Of a stretch of 64,000 nucleotides of DNA, positions 9,671-18,796 are shown one piece after another. The stretch is from Diplonema papillatum (taxonomy: Eukaryota > Euglenozoa > Diplonemea > Diplonemida > Diplonemidae). Under the pieces are notes generated by a model. That model was not told where the DNA came from. It saw only the letters and a program-made list of their open reading frames with translations, and did not search any database. The position numbers and the translations under genes are program-made. Positions within the stretch are counted from its first letter, which is position 1. Every line of letters begins with the position of its first letter. Where the stretch lies: positions 1 through 64,000 of the forward strand of contig JAPJBO010000220.1 of assembly GCA_030068145.1 (NCBI GenBank), written 5' to 3'.

Positions 9671-9787
9671 CCCCCAAAGTTGCCACCGTAAAAAGAAGAC
9701 AAGTCAGTGCTGCCTAGCGAGTCGCAGTCACAATCAGGGCGAGTGCCCTGAGTTTTTTAACTGATTGCTCAGACACGGTTGTAGGGG
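9671..9787. other. short spacer
   Basis: This is the sequence between the retroelement end and the next dispersed repeat. It contains an 8-bp hairpin-like cagggcgagtgccctg. No gene is seen. Confidence 0.5.
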
Positions 9788-10022
9788 CCTTCTCCCCGTG
9801 ACGGATTCGCCTGTGCTCTAGTAGCACGGGTGGTCCTGGCTGTGACGAGCTACGAACAGCCGCCTGACAAACCAGACTCACACCGCAGTCCTGTCTGCAG
9901 ACACTCAGGTTCCACGCTGATGATGGTCCGCCTTATGTGTCCGTGGCTTAAAGGACCGAAACACGGCGCAGACGGGACCAGTGCGGTGTTGAGCACATAC
10001 CCATTCCAAGCACGTTCTTGCA
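9788..10022 (-). repeat. dispersed repeat, probably 3' end of a non-LTR element
   Basis: The segment matches 54037-54258 at roughly nine bases in ten. Shared blocks include cccgtgacggattcgcctg, acgagctacgaacagccgcc and gtgtccgtggcttaaagga. At 54 kb the same sequence lies just downstream (minus strand) of an RT pseudogene, so it is best read as that element's 3' region. A shorter diverged copy is at 42556-42640. It is followed by a 12-C run (10024-10035). Confidence 0.75.
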
Positions 10023-10035
10023 ACCCCCCCCCCCC

Positions 10036-10329
10036 GGGAGGAATGTGCAAGAAGATTCACAACGAATGGCTACATCATCTCTCTCGAGAAAGCGTAAACA
10101 CTTTCACCTGGTGGAAGTAGTGCCCCGTGGCGGTTGGTTACGAGCCACAACACACTTTGAAAACCCTCCTTTTTTTTTTAAAGAAGAACGGACGAAGGAA
10201 GGAGGAAGTGGAACCATACCGTATGGTTTCAAACCACGGAGTCCTGGACTCCTTTCCCACACTTTTTCTGCGAAGCAGACGCACAAAGGGACGGTGCCAC
10301 GGCATGATTCGGCAGCCGCTGCTAAACGA
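10036..10329. other. intergenic, no gene recognised
   Basis: No homology or repeat is visible. The last ten bases, gctaaacgaa, match the end of the 56-bp direct repeat that follows. The insertion site may therefore already have held part of that sequence. Confidence 0.5.
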
Positions 10330-10385
10330 AGTGCATGCTAATCCATGTGGTTCATGTACTTAAAAGAACTCAATGCTAAACGAAC
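10330..10385 (+). repeat. 56-bp direct repeat, left copy
   Basis: It begins agtgcatgctaatccatg and ends caatgctaaacgaac. It is identical to 15394-15449, and the flanking bases differ on both sides. It is preceded by gctaaacgaa, a partial copy of its own end. Confidence 0.95.
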
Positions 10386-10406
10386 CCTGGTCCCGGCCGC
10401 ACGGAG

Positions 10407-13400
10407 ATGAAGTTCGCGACGCTCAACGTGACTAGCATGCTGCAGTACATCCTAGCGGTTAACGCGGTGGAAGCCGATCTTCTCTGCTGCCAGGAGGTCA
10501 CACTCCTTCGATGCAAACGGGCACAGGCGGAGGAATACCTGCGGAATTGGTGCTGCCACTGGGGTCCGCCACCTCCCGGGAGACTCTGTAGAAGCTCCGG
10601 TAGTCGCTCGACGACGAACGCTGCGAACGGGGGACTCTCCACCCTAGTACAGAGGCCGATACCGGCGTACGACACGATGGCAGCGCTCTCGCACGTGGCG
10701 GTACGGTCCCCGGACCGGGTGAGCCATACTGTAGTCGCAACAGGGACCGGCAGCACCTTCGTGCACGTGTTCAATGTCTACTGCCCATCAGGAAACGGGA
10801 GGGCGGAGAACGAGGAACGTGAGGACATGCTGGAGAAGGTCCTCTTTGCGGCGGCGGACAGCCTCGGCGACGTCCCCATACTGGTGATGGGAGACCTCAA
10901 CACAGAAGAAGATCGGTCCCCTGTTCTGCGGAAGGCACTTAGGAACGGATGGTCCGACGCAGCGGAACTGCACCATGCGCGCACCGGAAACACGCCACCG
11001 CCACCGACCTTTACCAGCGCCCGGACGTCAGGCACGAGGATCGACCGCATACTCCTCAACCGCATAGCGGCGTGTGCCTTCCGTCAATGCGTCACCACCG
11101 CGGTGAACGTACCGGGACACCGGCTCGTGACAGTGACCCTGGATATTGCAGCGCTGCGCCAAAGCGTGTGGCGATTTAAGGTGCCGCGGGAAATCCCGAC
11201 AGAGGGGGGATCCAAGTGGGACCTCTCGGACGCAGAAGCCGACAGGGAAGCCGTACAGAGACTGGCCAACTCCGAATTCGCGGAACGGTTGGCAGCGCAG
11301 CGGGTGGAAGAGGCCTGGCTCGAGTGGTCACGAGTCAGTGAGCAGTATTTGCAGGATGCGTTCGCAGTCCCTGTGGAAGAGAGAGGAAGGGGTTCCGGCC
11401 GGGGGATGAAGACATTGCCGAGGAGGGTCTGTGTCACGGCGGGCACTGCGACCGACGGGTCGGGGGCAGCAAACAGCAGGCAACTACGGCTCAGAAAGGC
11501 CATCCACCGGATGGAACGCATCTGCAGCTACCTCGCGCAACGTCGCGGGCCGGAAGCTGTTCCACATGAGGTGTCCCTCTGCTGGCAGAACTGCAAGCGG
11601 CTGGCACAAGCGTGCATGGAGGGCGACCAAGGCGCAGGGGGGTTTCCGGATCATGAGAAGGCGAAACAGCTGCTCACAGCGTTGCGGGAGGAGACGAGTA
11701 GGCTCGGAAGAGAAGGATCTGCGGCCAGGTTTACGAAGTACCGAGACAAGCTGAACGAGAGGGCGGACGCGAGCAGACGATGTCTAGCGACCGTCTGCGC
11801 CGGTCGCGCTGAGCCGTCGGGTGTGTTGCGCACCGGAGCGAAGATGACTGCAAATGTGGACGAGATGGACGAGGTGTTGCACACTGCGTGGGACGCTATC
11901 CTGCGTAAATACAAGGACCGGCCAGAGCCGGAGTACGGACCGTTTCGGGATCGGTTCCAGGAGCACATCGACACACACTTGATGGAACCCGGGACGATCA
12001 CGGGGGAGGAGCTGCGGACTCTGCTAAGGAAGAAGCCGAAGAAAAGCGCGTCAGGCGTGGATGGCTGGCGCATGGCTGAACTGCGGGAGTTGCCGCTTCC
12101 CCTGCTGAATGCGCTAGCGGATGTCATGAACCTGGTCGAAGTGACTGGGGTTTGGCCGGCGAGCATGACAACTGCCCTGGTGTCGATGGTGCCGAAGGAT
12201 GAGAGCCAAGACCCGCTGCACACGAGGCCAATAACCGTCACGTCCGCTGTGTACCGCCTATGGGCGTGCCGCAGGCTTGCGGACATAGTCCTGTGGCAGG
12301 AGAAGTGGATCGAAGAAGGACAGAAGGGCTTTCGACCGGGTCACCGTATCGAGGACGTCCTGATGGAGATAGGGCTCGAGATGGAGGACGCCTTGCTAGA
12401 TGGAGAGCCGCTCTACGGGGTGGCGCTGGACTTCCGGAAATGTTTCGACATGGTCCCGCGAGAGATAGTGCTGCGCCTGGCCGGGGACTTAGGGTTGCAC
12501 AATCGGGTTCTCAAGCCGCTGAGGGCGATCTACAGACTGCTCGCGAGACGCTTCAAGCTGCCTCTAGGGGTGGGCAGGGAGTTTAGTGTGACCAATGGTA
12601 TCCTTCAAGGGTGCCCTGTATCCGTCATCCTCATCAATGCCCTGCTGTCGGTAGTGATGAAGGCGGTCAAGAAAGAAGCGGAGGGGGTGAGCCCAAAGTC
12701 GTACGCGGACGATGCCACGCTGCTATCGCGGCTGTCGGAGGCCGCCCTGCAAAAGGGGGTGGACGTGGTAGACGAGTTCTGCACGCTCACCGGAATGGAG
12801 CTGAACCTCCAGAAAACGGTCGCCTTCTCGACGAGACGTAGGCATCAGTCGACGCTCAGACTCCGCAGCGTGGATGCGCTGCTGCGGTTTGGCAAATCTG
12901 TCACGTGCCTGGGGGCCCTAGTCTCGACGGCGAAGAATAGGACAGAAAGGTCCGACTCGGAGAGGGTGGAGAAGGCGGCTGCCCTGGCGGAAGGCCTCCG
13001 CCATGCGCCGTTCCGGTACGAGAAGCGGGTCCGGATTGTACAGTCGAATGTGCTGCCGGCGGCGCTGTCAGGCTGCTCTTTCGCGCCGGTGTCGAAGGTG
13101 GCAATGAAACGGCTGACGACGTCGGTGATGGGACTGATCTGGGGTGGGTCCAACCCAAAGCGCGCGAGGGAGATGGTCCTAAATTTTCAGGAGAAGGGCC
13201 ACCTGACGGACCCCAGTACATGCCTAGCATATAGGGTGACGACGGCGTTCTACGCGGCGTGCGAGAGGTTGCCACGACTTCTGCCTCTGATGGAGAGCAT
13301 CCGGGGAAGGTACGCCGAGGAGGACCTACCCCTGGGGCCAGTTGGACTGGCGATGAAGAGCATGGAGGAGTGTGGACACGTATGGGGACCAGGGCCCCTG

Positions 13401-15377
13401 TCTCGCACGCTGAGGAATGGTGCAATATTTGACCCGATAGCCTCGACACCCTCGAAGAGGGGGCATGAAGTGAGGGCGGATTTGAGGGCGAAGACGTGGT
13501 CCCGTCTGGTAGCGAGGCGGCCGGGATTTGAGGGTGTACAGAGAGCCGACTTGGAGCGGACGAACTCCTTCTGGAGGATGCGTGAATGTCCCGCGCACAC
13601 CGCGAGGCTTATACGTGTAGCGTTGGCGGGAGGAGTGAACACGGCTGAGTTCACGTCGCGGATGAGGCAGGCCGGAGCTGAGCCGCAGGCGCCCAGCTGC
13701 AAGCACTGTGGAAGCGGCGACACCGAGGACGAGAAACACGTATTCTGGGACTGCGGAGCGTACTCGCACATACGGCGACGAGAGGCACATGCCGAGCTGA
13801 TGGCGGCCAACCGCGCCGACTGGCCCAGATGCACGCTGGAACACGGAGTGGTAGTACCCGAGAATGCCCACTTCTCGAGGCGGCTCCAGGAGATGATGGC
13901 TGAAATCCTTGCGGAGCGGGCAGGGCTCGAAGCACGAGGCTGGGTAGCCAGGAACCCCACGACCCCCTGGTCGAGAGCGGATGCGATGCCTGCCGAGAAG
14001 CTCGACCACCCCTTTGCGCGGATTGCCCCGGCATGGGCGTGGGAGCGGAACAAGGCCTGGGGGCTACCGACGTTTTATGCGTTGGTAGCGTGGCTGTCAG
14101 ACATGGAGTGGACCGAGAACGGGCAGGCGTCAATGCTAGAGCTTGCCATCGACTTTGAACTCTTTTCAGGCCTCAGCATACCGCTGCACGAGAATGCACC
14201 GAAGGGGGTGAGGGAGCGAGGAAACGTCCTGCGCTGCATGATCAGCGCGTTGGACAAGCTGGCGACACAGCAAGGGCTGGGGAGTTGCGAGCGAGGCGAG
14301 AGAGTATGCCCGACGACGTCGCTGTCGTTCATGGGCATCACGGGGATATCGGGGGTGCGGCCCAGGCCCCGCTTTCGCGAGGCACACACGGGGACGATCC
14401 TCGAAGAGCAGGTGAAGGGAAGCGATGTAGGGACGCAGTTCCCGACGTACCCGGACTGGACGGCCGAGAGAGCGGCGAGGTGGGCCCTGCCTGCCCCACC
14501 ACAGCTGCACCCCGACCCCGTGCATATGCCGGGTGTCGGAGTAGAGAAGGCGCTCGTCACCTGCGCGACCCACCACAAGGGGAAGTGTGAGGCGTGTCGA
14601 GCACTCGTCCGAAGGGACGTGCCCACGGTAGAGATGTGCTGTCGGCACCATCACCACGCTGACGATGGGCAGCCGATCGCGGTGTGCGTGGAGCACAGCA
14701 CGACGAAATGCGGCGAGTGCAAGACGGCGGCGGCGTGCTGCCGCAGCGGGCATCATGCCTGCCGCACGCATGGCAGAGGAACCTGCCAGGAATGCAGGAG
14801 GCTCCCTACGTTGGCGCAGAGGAGACCGGCAGCGTGCTGCCGCCGCGGCCACCACCAACCCAACGAACCGAACGCCCCGGCAACCCCCGGACACAGCAAA
14901 AAGAAGAAGAGACCCCTCTCACCCACCCAGGTGGGCGTACAACGAGAAACACCGGCGGGAAAGCGCGCGGCGCAGGCACCGCCCGCCGTGGTGAAGCAGA
15001 AGACGGCGACGACCGGACGGGCGGCCAAGAGGCCGCCACCAACGCCAGGGACCGGCGAACGACCAGCGTTGAAGAAGAGGGTGCTCGGCACCCCGAAGGA
15101 GAGCCCGATCGCCGGCCGCAAGCGGAAGAAGGCGAAGGCGACCACACCCGAGTCAGGGGTGCAACGAAAAAAGAGGAAGGCCCTTAAAGCAAGCAGCTAC
15201 CAGAAACGTCCGACGTCCCCAAGCACTCCAGTGCCCTCGAGAGTGAAAAACGTGCAAGCCTGTCCGCACCTGTGCCCCCCCACGCAATCTCCAGAACCGC
15301 AAGAAAGCCCAGCGCCCCTGGCGCCACAAGTACTCGACCTTGACGACGCAATGACAGGTGACGACGTCATAAAGTAA
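10407..15377 (+). CDS. retrotransposon polyprotein: AP-like endonuclease and reverse transcriptase (1656 aa)
   Basis: The single protein drives target-primed reverse transcription. Residues 1-240 are an AP-endonuclease-like domain with FATLNVTSM, the catalytic CCQEV, GDLNTEE, GTRIDRILLN and the terminal GHR motif. The RT lies at about residues 540-900: GFRPGHRIEDV, motif A ALDFRKCFDMVP (near 674), GILQGCPVSVIL and the catalytic SYADDATLL (near 765). A zinc-binding CKHCGSGD...HVFWDC motif (near 1100) follows, as in other non-LTR enzymes. The C terminus is unusual: three repeats of C-x2-H-x4-C-x2-C with CCR-x2-HH blocks (about 1386-1480), then a long basic Pro/Lys-rich tail. The LDFRKCFD and ILQGCPVSVIL signatures resemble elements I know from dinoflagellates. 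No RNase H domain is evident. There are no stops or frameshifts. Confidence 0.93.
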   Translation: MKFATLNVTSMLQYILAVNAVEADLLCCQEVTLLRCKRAQAEEYLRNWCCHWGPPPPGRLCRSSGSRSTTNAANGGLSTLVQRPIPAYDTMAALSHVAVRSPDRVSHTVVATGTGSTFVHVFNVYCPSGNGRAENEEREDMLEKVLFAAADSLGDVPILVMGDLNTEEDRSPVLRKALRNGWSDAAELHHARTGNTPPPPTFTSARTSGTRIDRILLNRIAACAFRQCVTTAVNVPGHRLVTVTLDIAALRQSVWRFKVPREIPTEGGSKWDLSDAEADREAVQRLANSEFAERLAAQRVEEAWLEWSRVSEQYLQDAFAVPVEERGRGSGRGMKTLPRRVCVTAGTATDGSGAANSRQLRLRKAIHRMERICSYLAQRRGPEAVPHEVSLCWQNCKRLAQACMEGDQGAGGFPDHEKAKQLLTALREETSRLGREGSAARFTKYRDKLNERADASRRCLATVCAGRAEPSGVLRTGAKMTANVDEMDEVLHTAWDAILRKYKDRPEPEYGPFRDRFQEHIDTHLMEPGTITGEELRTLLRKKPKKSASGVDGWRMAELRELPLPLLNALADVMNLVEVTGVWPASMTTALVSMVPKDESQDPLHTRPITVTSAVYRLWACRRLADIVLWQEKWIEEGQKGFRPGHRIEDVLMEIGLEMEDALLDGEPLYGVALDFRKCFDMVPREIVLRLAGDLGLHNRVLKPLRAIYRLLARRFKLPLGVGREFSVTNGILQGCPVSVILINALLSVVMKAVKKEAEGVSPKSYADDATLLSRLSEAALQKGVDVVDEFCTLTGMELNLQKTVAFSTRRRHQSTLRLRSVDALLRFGKSVTCLGALVSTAKNRTERSDSERVEKAAALAEGLRHAPFRYEKRVRIVQSNVLPAALSGCSFAPVSKVAMKRLTTSVMGLIWGGSNPKRAREMVLNFQEKGHLTDPSTCLAYRVTTAFYAACERLPRLLPLMESIRGRYAEEDLPLGPVGLAMKSMEECGHVWGPGPLSRTLRNGAIFDPIASTPSKRGHEVRADLRAKTWSRLVARRPGFEGVQRADLERTNSFWRMRECPAHTARLIRVALAGGVNTAEFTSRMRQAGAEPQAPSCKHCGSGDTEDEKHVFWDCGAYSHIRRREAHAELMAANRADWPRCTLEHGVVVPENAHFSRRLQEMMAEILAERAGLEARGWVARNPTTPWSRADAMPAEKLDHPFARIAPAWAWERNKAWGLPTFYALVAWLSDMEWTENGQASMLELAIDFELFSGLSIPLHENAPKGVRERGNVLRCMISALDKLATQQGLGSCERGERVCPTTSLSFMGITGISGVRPRPRFREAHTGTILEEQVKGSDVGTQFPTYPDWTAERAARWALPAPPQLHPDPVHMPGVGVEKALVTCATHHKGKCEACRALVRRDVPTVEMCCRHHHHADDGQPIAVCVEHSTTKCGECKTAAACCRSGHHACRTHGRGTCQECRRLPTLAQRRPAACCRRGHHQPNEPNAPATPGHSKKKKRPLSPTQVGVQRETPAGKRAAQAPPAVVKQKTATTGRAAKRPPPTPGTGERPALKKRVLGTPKESPIAGRKRKKAKATTPESGVQRKKRKALKASSYQKRPTSPSTPVPSRVKNVQACPHLCPPTQSPEPQESPAPLAPQVLDLDDAMTGDDVIK

Positions 15378-15393
15378 CCTTAAGCGGCGACAC

Positions 15394-15449
15394 AGTGCAT
15401 GCTAATCCATGTGGTTCATGTACTTAAAAGAACTCAATGCTAAACGAAC
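15394..15449 (+). repeat. 56-bp direct repeat, right copy
   Basis: Identical to 10330-10385. It lies 16 bp after the stop codon of the retrotransposon gene and is followed by unrelated sequence (atcgacgtgg). Confidence 0.95.
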
Positions 15450-15479
15450 ATCGACGTGGGCGGCATAGAGAAAGAAGAA

Positions 15480-15565
15480 CTACTCTACGGCACCAGAAAG
15501 TCCAAAAAACCATGGTAAAGAAAGTAGAAGGAGAAAAAAGAAGTTGTCGACAACGAAAGAAAGAA
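15480..15565 (+). repeat. short dispersed repeat
   Basis: The blocks aaagtccaaaaaaccatggta and gttgtcgacaacgaa recur in the same order at 61790-61885, with an indel-rich middle. The second block contains the 12-bp palindrome gttgtcgacaac. Confidence 0.65.
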
Positions 15566-16164
15566 AAGAACAGAAAATAAGACTCTGCATTCCGCGAAGA
15601 AGACTTGATGCTAGCATCAAACACATGAGAGGCAAGTAGCGCCTGAACACGAAACTAAGATTTTCCCCCCGGCACAAACCCGGAAAAACTCCAGGGTGGA
15701 TCACACCAATCACGAAACAGAAAATCACAAAACACAGGTTCATGATTTACAGGACCCCCAAAAGCACCCCCCTGAACCCGCTCTTTGCGTGGCAGCTGTC
15801 CGGCAGCTGGACCAAGAAATCGTCGAAAGTACAGCCCCCGCAATGGCTGATATCAAGGTCATCACCGATCGCGCCGAACCGCTCGGTGTTGTTCAAGTGG
15901 ACATCGTGCGTTCGTGGAATGCGGAGCACCCAACAAAACCGTGGACGTGGCTGCAGTGTTCAGGTGCGTAAACTACAAGCGCGAGCACAACCAGTACTTT
16001 TTCCCAGGCAGCGCGGCCCGAAGCCACTGCTGACTCTCCCGCCGTCTCGGGTGGCCGGTAACGGCCAATCGATTTGCCGCGCTCGCGAGGCGAGCAACGA
16101 AGCGTGGCGCGGCTGCTGTCCCGTGTGTTCCCGGGCTGCACATGTACTCGCACAGCTGGGGTAT
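15566..16164. other. intergenic, no gene recognised
   Basis: Contains the recurrent motif aaactaagattttcccccc (15651-15669) followed by cggcacaaacccgg, part of which recurs at 18121. Open frames are short and unconvincing. Confidence 0.5.
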
Positions 16165-16414
16165 ACACTCCAGTCCGTAATTAATCAATTTCTAGTTCGT
16201 GAAGACCGCCAAATCCCTGAATCCGGGGGCCTGCCACCAGACCCCAGAAGCGCCTGTCAGAAAAAATATTTGTTTCCTTCACGAAATTGCTCTTCACACA
16301 AAATACAGTTTCACAAGATATTACTTGATAAATTACGGACTGGGGTGTATGCGATTGGTGCGTGGTTGTTCTGCCTCCCTCTCACCTGACTTGATTAATT
16401 ACGGACTGGAGTGT
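16165..16414. mobile_element. 250-bp MITE-like element with perfect 24-bp inverted repeats
   Basis: acactccagtccgtaattaa (start of the left end, 16165-16188) is perfectly inverted at 16391-16414. A third, imperfect copy in the right-end orientation lies at 16325-16349. The inside is non-coding. No target duplication is clear (flanks gtat and aatt). The size and structure suggest a non-autonomous DNA transposon with a duplicated right end. Confidence 0.75.
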
Positions 16415-16606
16415 AATTAGAGAGCAGTGCGTATCAATTACATAAATAGCATCCGGAGAGGTGGTATCCAGGTGGGGGGAAGCCCTGGGACTGCGACCAC
16501 AAAGGAAAAGCCCCGACACTCCCCGTTATCTTCTTCGGTGGTTATTTTTTATGTAAACACTTGCAACACATCAGGCCCCTTCACCTCTTCACCTCACTCA
16601 CAAAAA

Positions 16607-16975
16607 ATGGTTGCCGAGATGAAGCACCAGAAGCGCACTCCGTTCACGATTGCGAGCGAAACTCCGGACCCGAAGAAGTCGGCGGCTGCCAAGGAGAGAG
16701 CGGCGAAGATGAAAAAGGCAGCCACTGCTGCTAAAAAGGCGGAGGATGCCCTTGCTAAGCTGAAGGCCAAGAAGGAGGCGGCAAAGAAGAAGGCGGCCGC
16801 GAAGAAGGAGGCGGCAAAGAAGAAGGCGGGGGACAAGAAGAAGGCGAAGGATGCCAAGAAGAAGGCTTCGCCGAAGAAGAAGGCTTCGCCGAAGAAGAAG
16901 TCGTCGACGAAGAAGGCGGTCAAGAAGGCGAAGAAGCCTGCCAGCAAGAAGTCGAAGGCGAAGAAGTCGGCGTAA
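16607..16975 (+). CDS. linker-histone H1-like protein, copy 1 (122 aa)
   Basis: The protein is nearly all Lys and Ala. A short N-terminal head (MVAEMKHQKRTPFTI) is followed by an alanine/lysine helix and repeated SPKK-type blocks (KKKASPKK twice). There is no winged-helix globular domain, so it corresponds to the C-terminal tail only, as in H1 of kinetoplastids and some other protists. It should coat linker DNA in chromatin. The ATG lies after cacaaaaa and a CACCTC leader motif. Copy 1 differs from the others in the head (A for E at residue 17; E for A near residue 30) and ends in KKSA like the copy at 25488. A 16-nt histone-type hairpin follows 61 nt after the stop. The H1 call rests on composition and on the histone neighbours, not on a globular fold. 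Confidence 0.8.
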   Translation: MVAEMKHQKRTPFTIASETPDPKKSAAAKERAAKMKKAATAAKKAEDALAKLKAKKEAAKKKAAAKKEAAKKKAGDKKKAKDAKKKASPKKKASPKKKSSTKKAVKKAKKPASKKSKAKKSA

Positions 16976-17016
16976 GACAGTCCTCGCACTTTCTCTCATC
17001 TCTTTCCCCCATAGTC

Positions 17017-17052
17017 CGCAGCTTCGGCTGCGACTGGGCGTTGTTAGACGCC
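17017..17052 (+). promoter_or_regulatory. paired 3' hairpins after H1 copy 1
   Basis: An upstream stem-loop cgcagcttcggctgcg (17017-17032, UUCG tetraloop) is followed after actg by the 16-nt ggcgttgttagacgcc (17037-17052). The latter has a 6-bp stem and loop GUUA, fitting the histone mRNA 3' stem-loop plan. Confidence 0.85.
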
Positions 17053-17459
17053 ATGGTTTGATAGCGCTTCCGTTTTCATTCTCGCTACCCCGCATGCTTG
17101 CACGCAACGTGGCTACTGCCATGCAGTGATCGTTTCTCAGGTGTAAAGCATTTCAAGGCTTATCCGGATTGTCACCCGTCTTAAGAGAGAATCCTAGGAC
17201 CAGCCGGTCAGCGCAAGACTCGCTTGTTTGAGTCGGTTCCGTGCAAAAATCATCTAGGCTCAGGTTCCTGTCGCTCCGCGGAATAGCGAGTTGCCGGGCC
17301 GTCAGAAACCACAGGATGTTCACAAAGCTGCAAAAGTTCGCAGACGAAGGCACCACATCCTTTTTCAGTTACCACTACCCCGGCACGTCAATTGCCTCGA
17401 AAAACCGACACATCTACAGTTTGAAACCCAAGACTCCACCCCTTCACCTCTTTCACAAA
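17053..17459. other. histone spacer
   Basis: No gene is seen. The last 120 bp share scattered blocks (cacatcctttttcagttacc, ctacagtttgaaacc) with the leader of the H1 gene at 26664, as expected for paralogous promoters. Confidence 0.6.
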
Positions 17460-17822
17460 ATGGTCGCCGAATTGAAGCACCAGAAGCGTACTCCGTTCAC
17501 GATTGAGAGCGAAACTCCGGACCCGAAGAAGTCGGCGGCTTCCAAGGCGAGAGCGGCGAAGATGAAGAAGGCAGCCGCTGCCGCTAAAAAGGCGGAGGAT
17601 GCCCTTGCTAAGCTGAAGGCCAAGAAGGAGGCAGCAAAGAAGAAGGCGGCCGCGAAGAAGGAGGCTGCAAAGAAGAAGGCGGGGGACAAGAAGAAGGCGA
17701 AGGATGCCAAGAAGAAGACTTCGCCGAAGAAGAAGGCTTCGCCGAAGAAGAAGTCGTCGACGAAGAAGGCGGTCAAGAAGGCGAAGAAGCCTGCCAGCAA
17801 GAAGTCGAAGGCGAAGAAGTAA
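17460..17822 (+). CDS. linker-histone H1-like protein, copy 2 (120 aa)
   Basis: Same plan as the gene at 16607, with the head MVAELKHQKRTPFTIESE and one KKTSPKK block in place of KKASPKK. It ends at KSKAKK, without the final SA. Its 3' untranslated region (gtcgccgtcttgcctccgc, gttctgctttcgcag) is shared with the gene at 26664 and not with 16607 or 25488. The four genes therefore form two pairs, 1 with 3 and 2 with 4. Confidence 0.8.
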   Translation: MVAELKHQKRTPFTIESETPDPKKSAASKARAAKMKKAAAAAKKAEDALAKLKAKKEAAKKKAAAKKEAAKKKAGDKKKAKDAKKKTSPKKKASPKKKSSTKKAVKKAKKPASKKSKAKK

Positions 17823-17894
17823 GAGTGTTGTGCTCCGATGCACTAATTTGAAGTCGCCGTCTTGCCTCCGCATTCTGTTCCCCCTGTGTTCGTT

Positions 17895-17926
17895 CTGCTT
17901 TCGCAGCACGGGCGTTGCTGAACGCC
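17895..17926 (+). promoter_or_regulatory. paired 3' hairpins after H1 copy 2
   Basis: ctgctttcgcag (17895-17906) is followed by ggcgttgctgaacgcc (17911-17926): a 6-bp perfect stem with loop GCUG. Confidence 0.85.
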
Positions 17927-18796
17927 ATATTAAGAAGTTTTCTCCTTTCTCTTTTCGAAGTACCGCCGGCGCCAGGCACCTCATCGGTCCCGGGAAAAGT
18001 GATTCATGCAGCCATGCCCTTGGCCATGTGATGCAGAAAGGCAAAGTGGAAACACTACGCAACTGAGCGCCGCAGGAAATGCAGCTTTTATGGTGTGGTC
18101 CACACTGCCCGGTGTAAACTCGGCACAAACCCCGAAAAACTCAGGGGGTGTCCGATTTTTTATTTTGCACCACTCCTTCAGGTCAGGCTATTAGCTTCAT
18201 TTTTCCTTCCAAATTCCGTCTCAATGGCCCTGAGACCGAGAACTTTTGTTTAGGTTTCATGAATCTCCCAGTGGGGGGTCCGGGGGGCCGCCCCCCGGCG
18301 AACGGTACGGTACATTCAGGTGAAGAAAGAGTTTGCACTTCTCAGTCCGTTTGTCGCGCTGAGCATGTTGACCAACATACTAGTGACCCACCTGTATGAC
18401 CCTCGCCCCGCTCCTGATACTGTGTGCTGGTAAATCATTCGTACGAGTAGGATGCAGGCACGGAATAAGGCACTTGTGTCGACTCGGAAAGAATCTGGGC
18501 TGCTTTTGAGCCTCGCCTCTGTCACTCCGCAGCCCCCGCGACATCCCAAACTTCTGCCAGCCACCATGCCCGGCGATGCCCAGCCCCTGATCGCCCAGCC
18601 CAGCCCCTGACCGCCGGCCGGCTTCCTGGCACAGCGGCCAAACCCACGATTTTTTTCATCGAAGGTCGTTTTTTGCACTTTTTATTATTTTTTTGAGCCG
18701 CCCGGATTTCCAAATTCCGTCAGCTGACGGAATTTGGAAGTGCCCTACTTCAATTATGGCAGCATTCAAGCTAAACCAACTGCACCAGCGTCCTGT
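17927..18796. other. intergenic with low-complexity, no gene recognised
   Basis: Contains a GC-rich inverted repeat ccggggggccgccccccgg (18280-18298) and an attccgtcagctgacggaat palindrome at 18713-18732. No coding homology is seen. Confidence 0.55.

Larger units (their letters stand above)
10330..15449 (+). mobile_element. non-LTR retrotransposon bounded by 56-bp direct repeats
   Basis: A single 1656-aa gene fills almost the whole 5008 bp between two identical 56-bp direct repeats (10330-10385 and 15394-15449). Only 21 bp separate the first repeat from the ATG, and 16 bp separate the stop from the second. There is no poly(A) tail. The repeats are either an unusually long target-site duplication or terminal repeats of the element. 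The absence of any break in the gene suggests recent insertion. Confidence 0.85.

Noticed and set aside
10407..15377. Virus-derived or LTR element for the 1656-aa protein
   Set aside because: An AP-type endonuclease at the N terminus, no protease, no integrase and no LTR. It is a non-LTR retrotransposon.
16594..16989. Minus-strand Phe/Ala-rich frames opposite the H1-like genes that look like membrane proteins
   Set aside because: They are the reverse reading of AAG/GCC lysine-alanine codons and recur opposite every H1 copy without a start context of their own.
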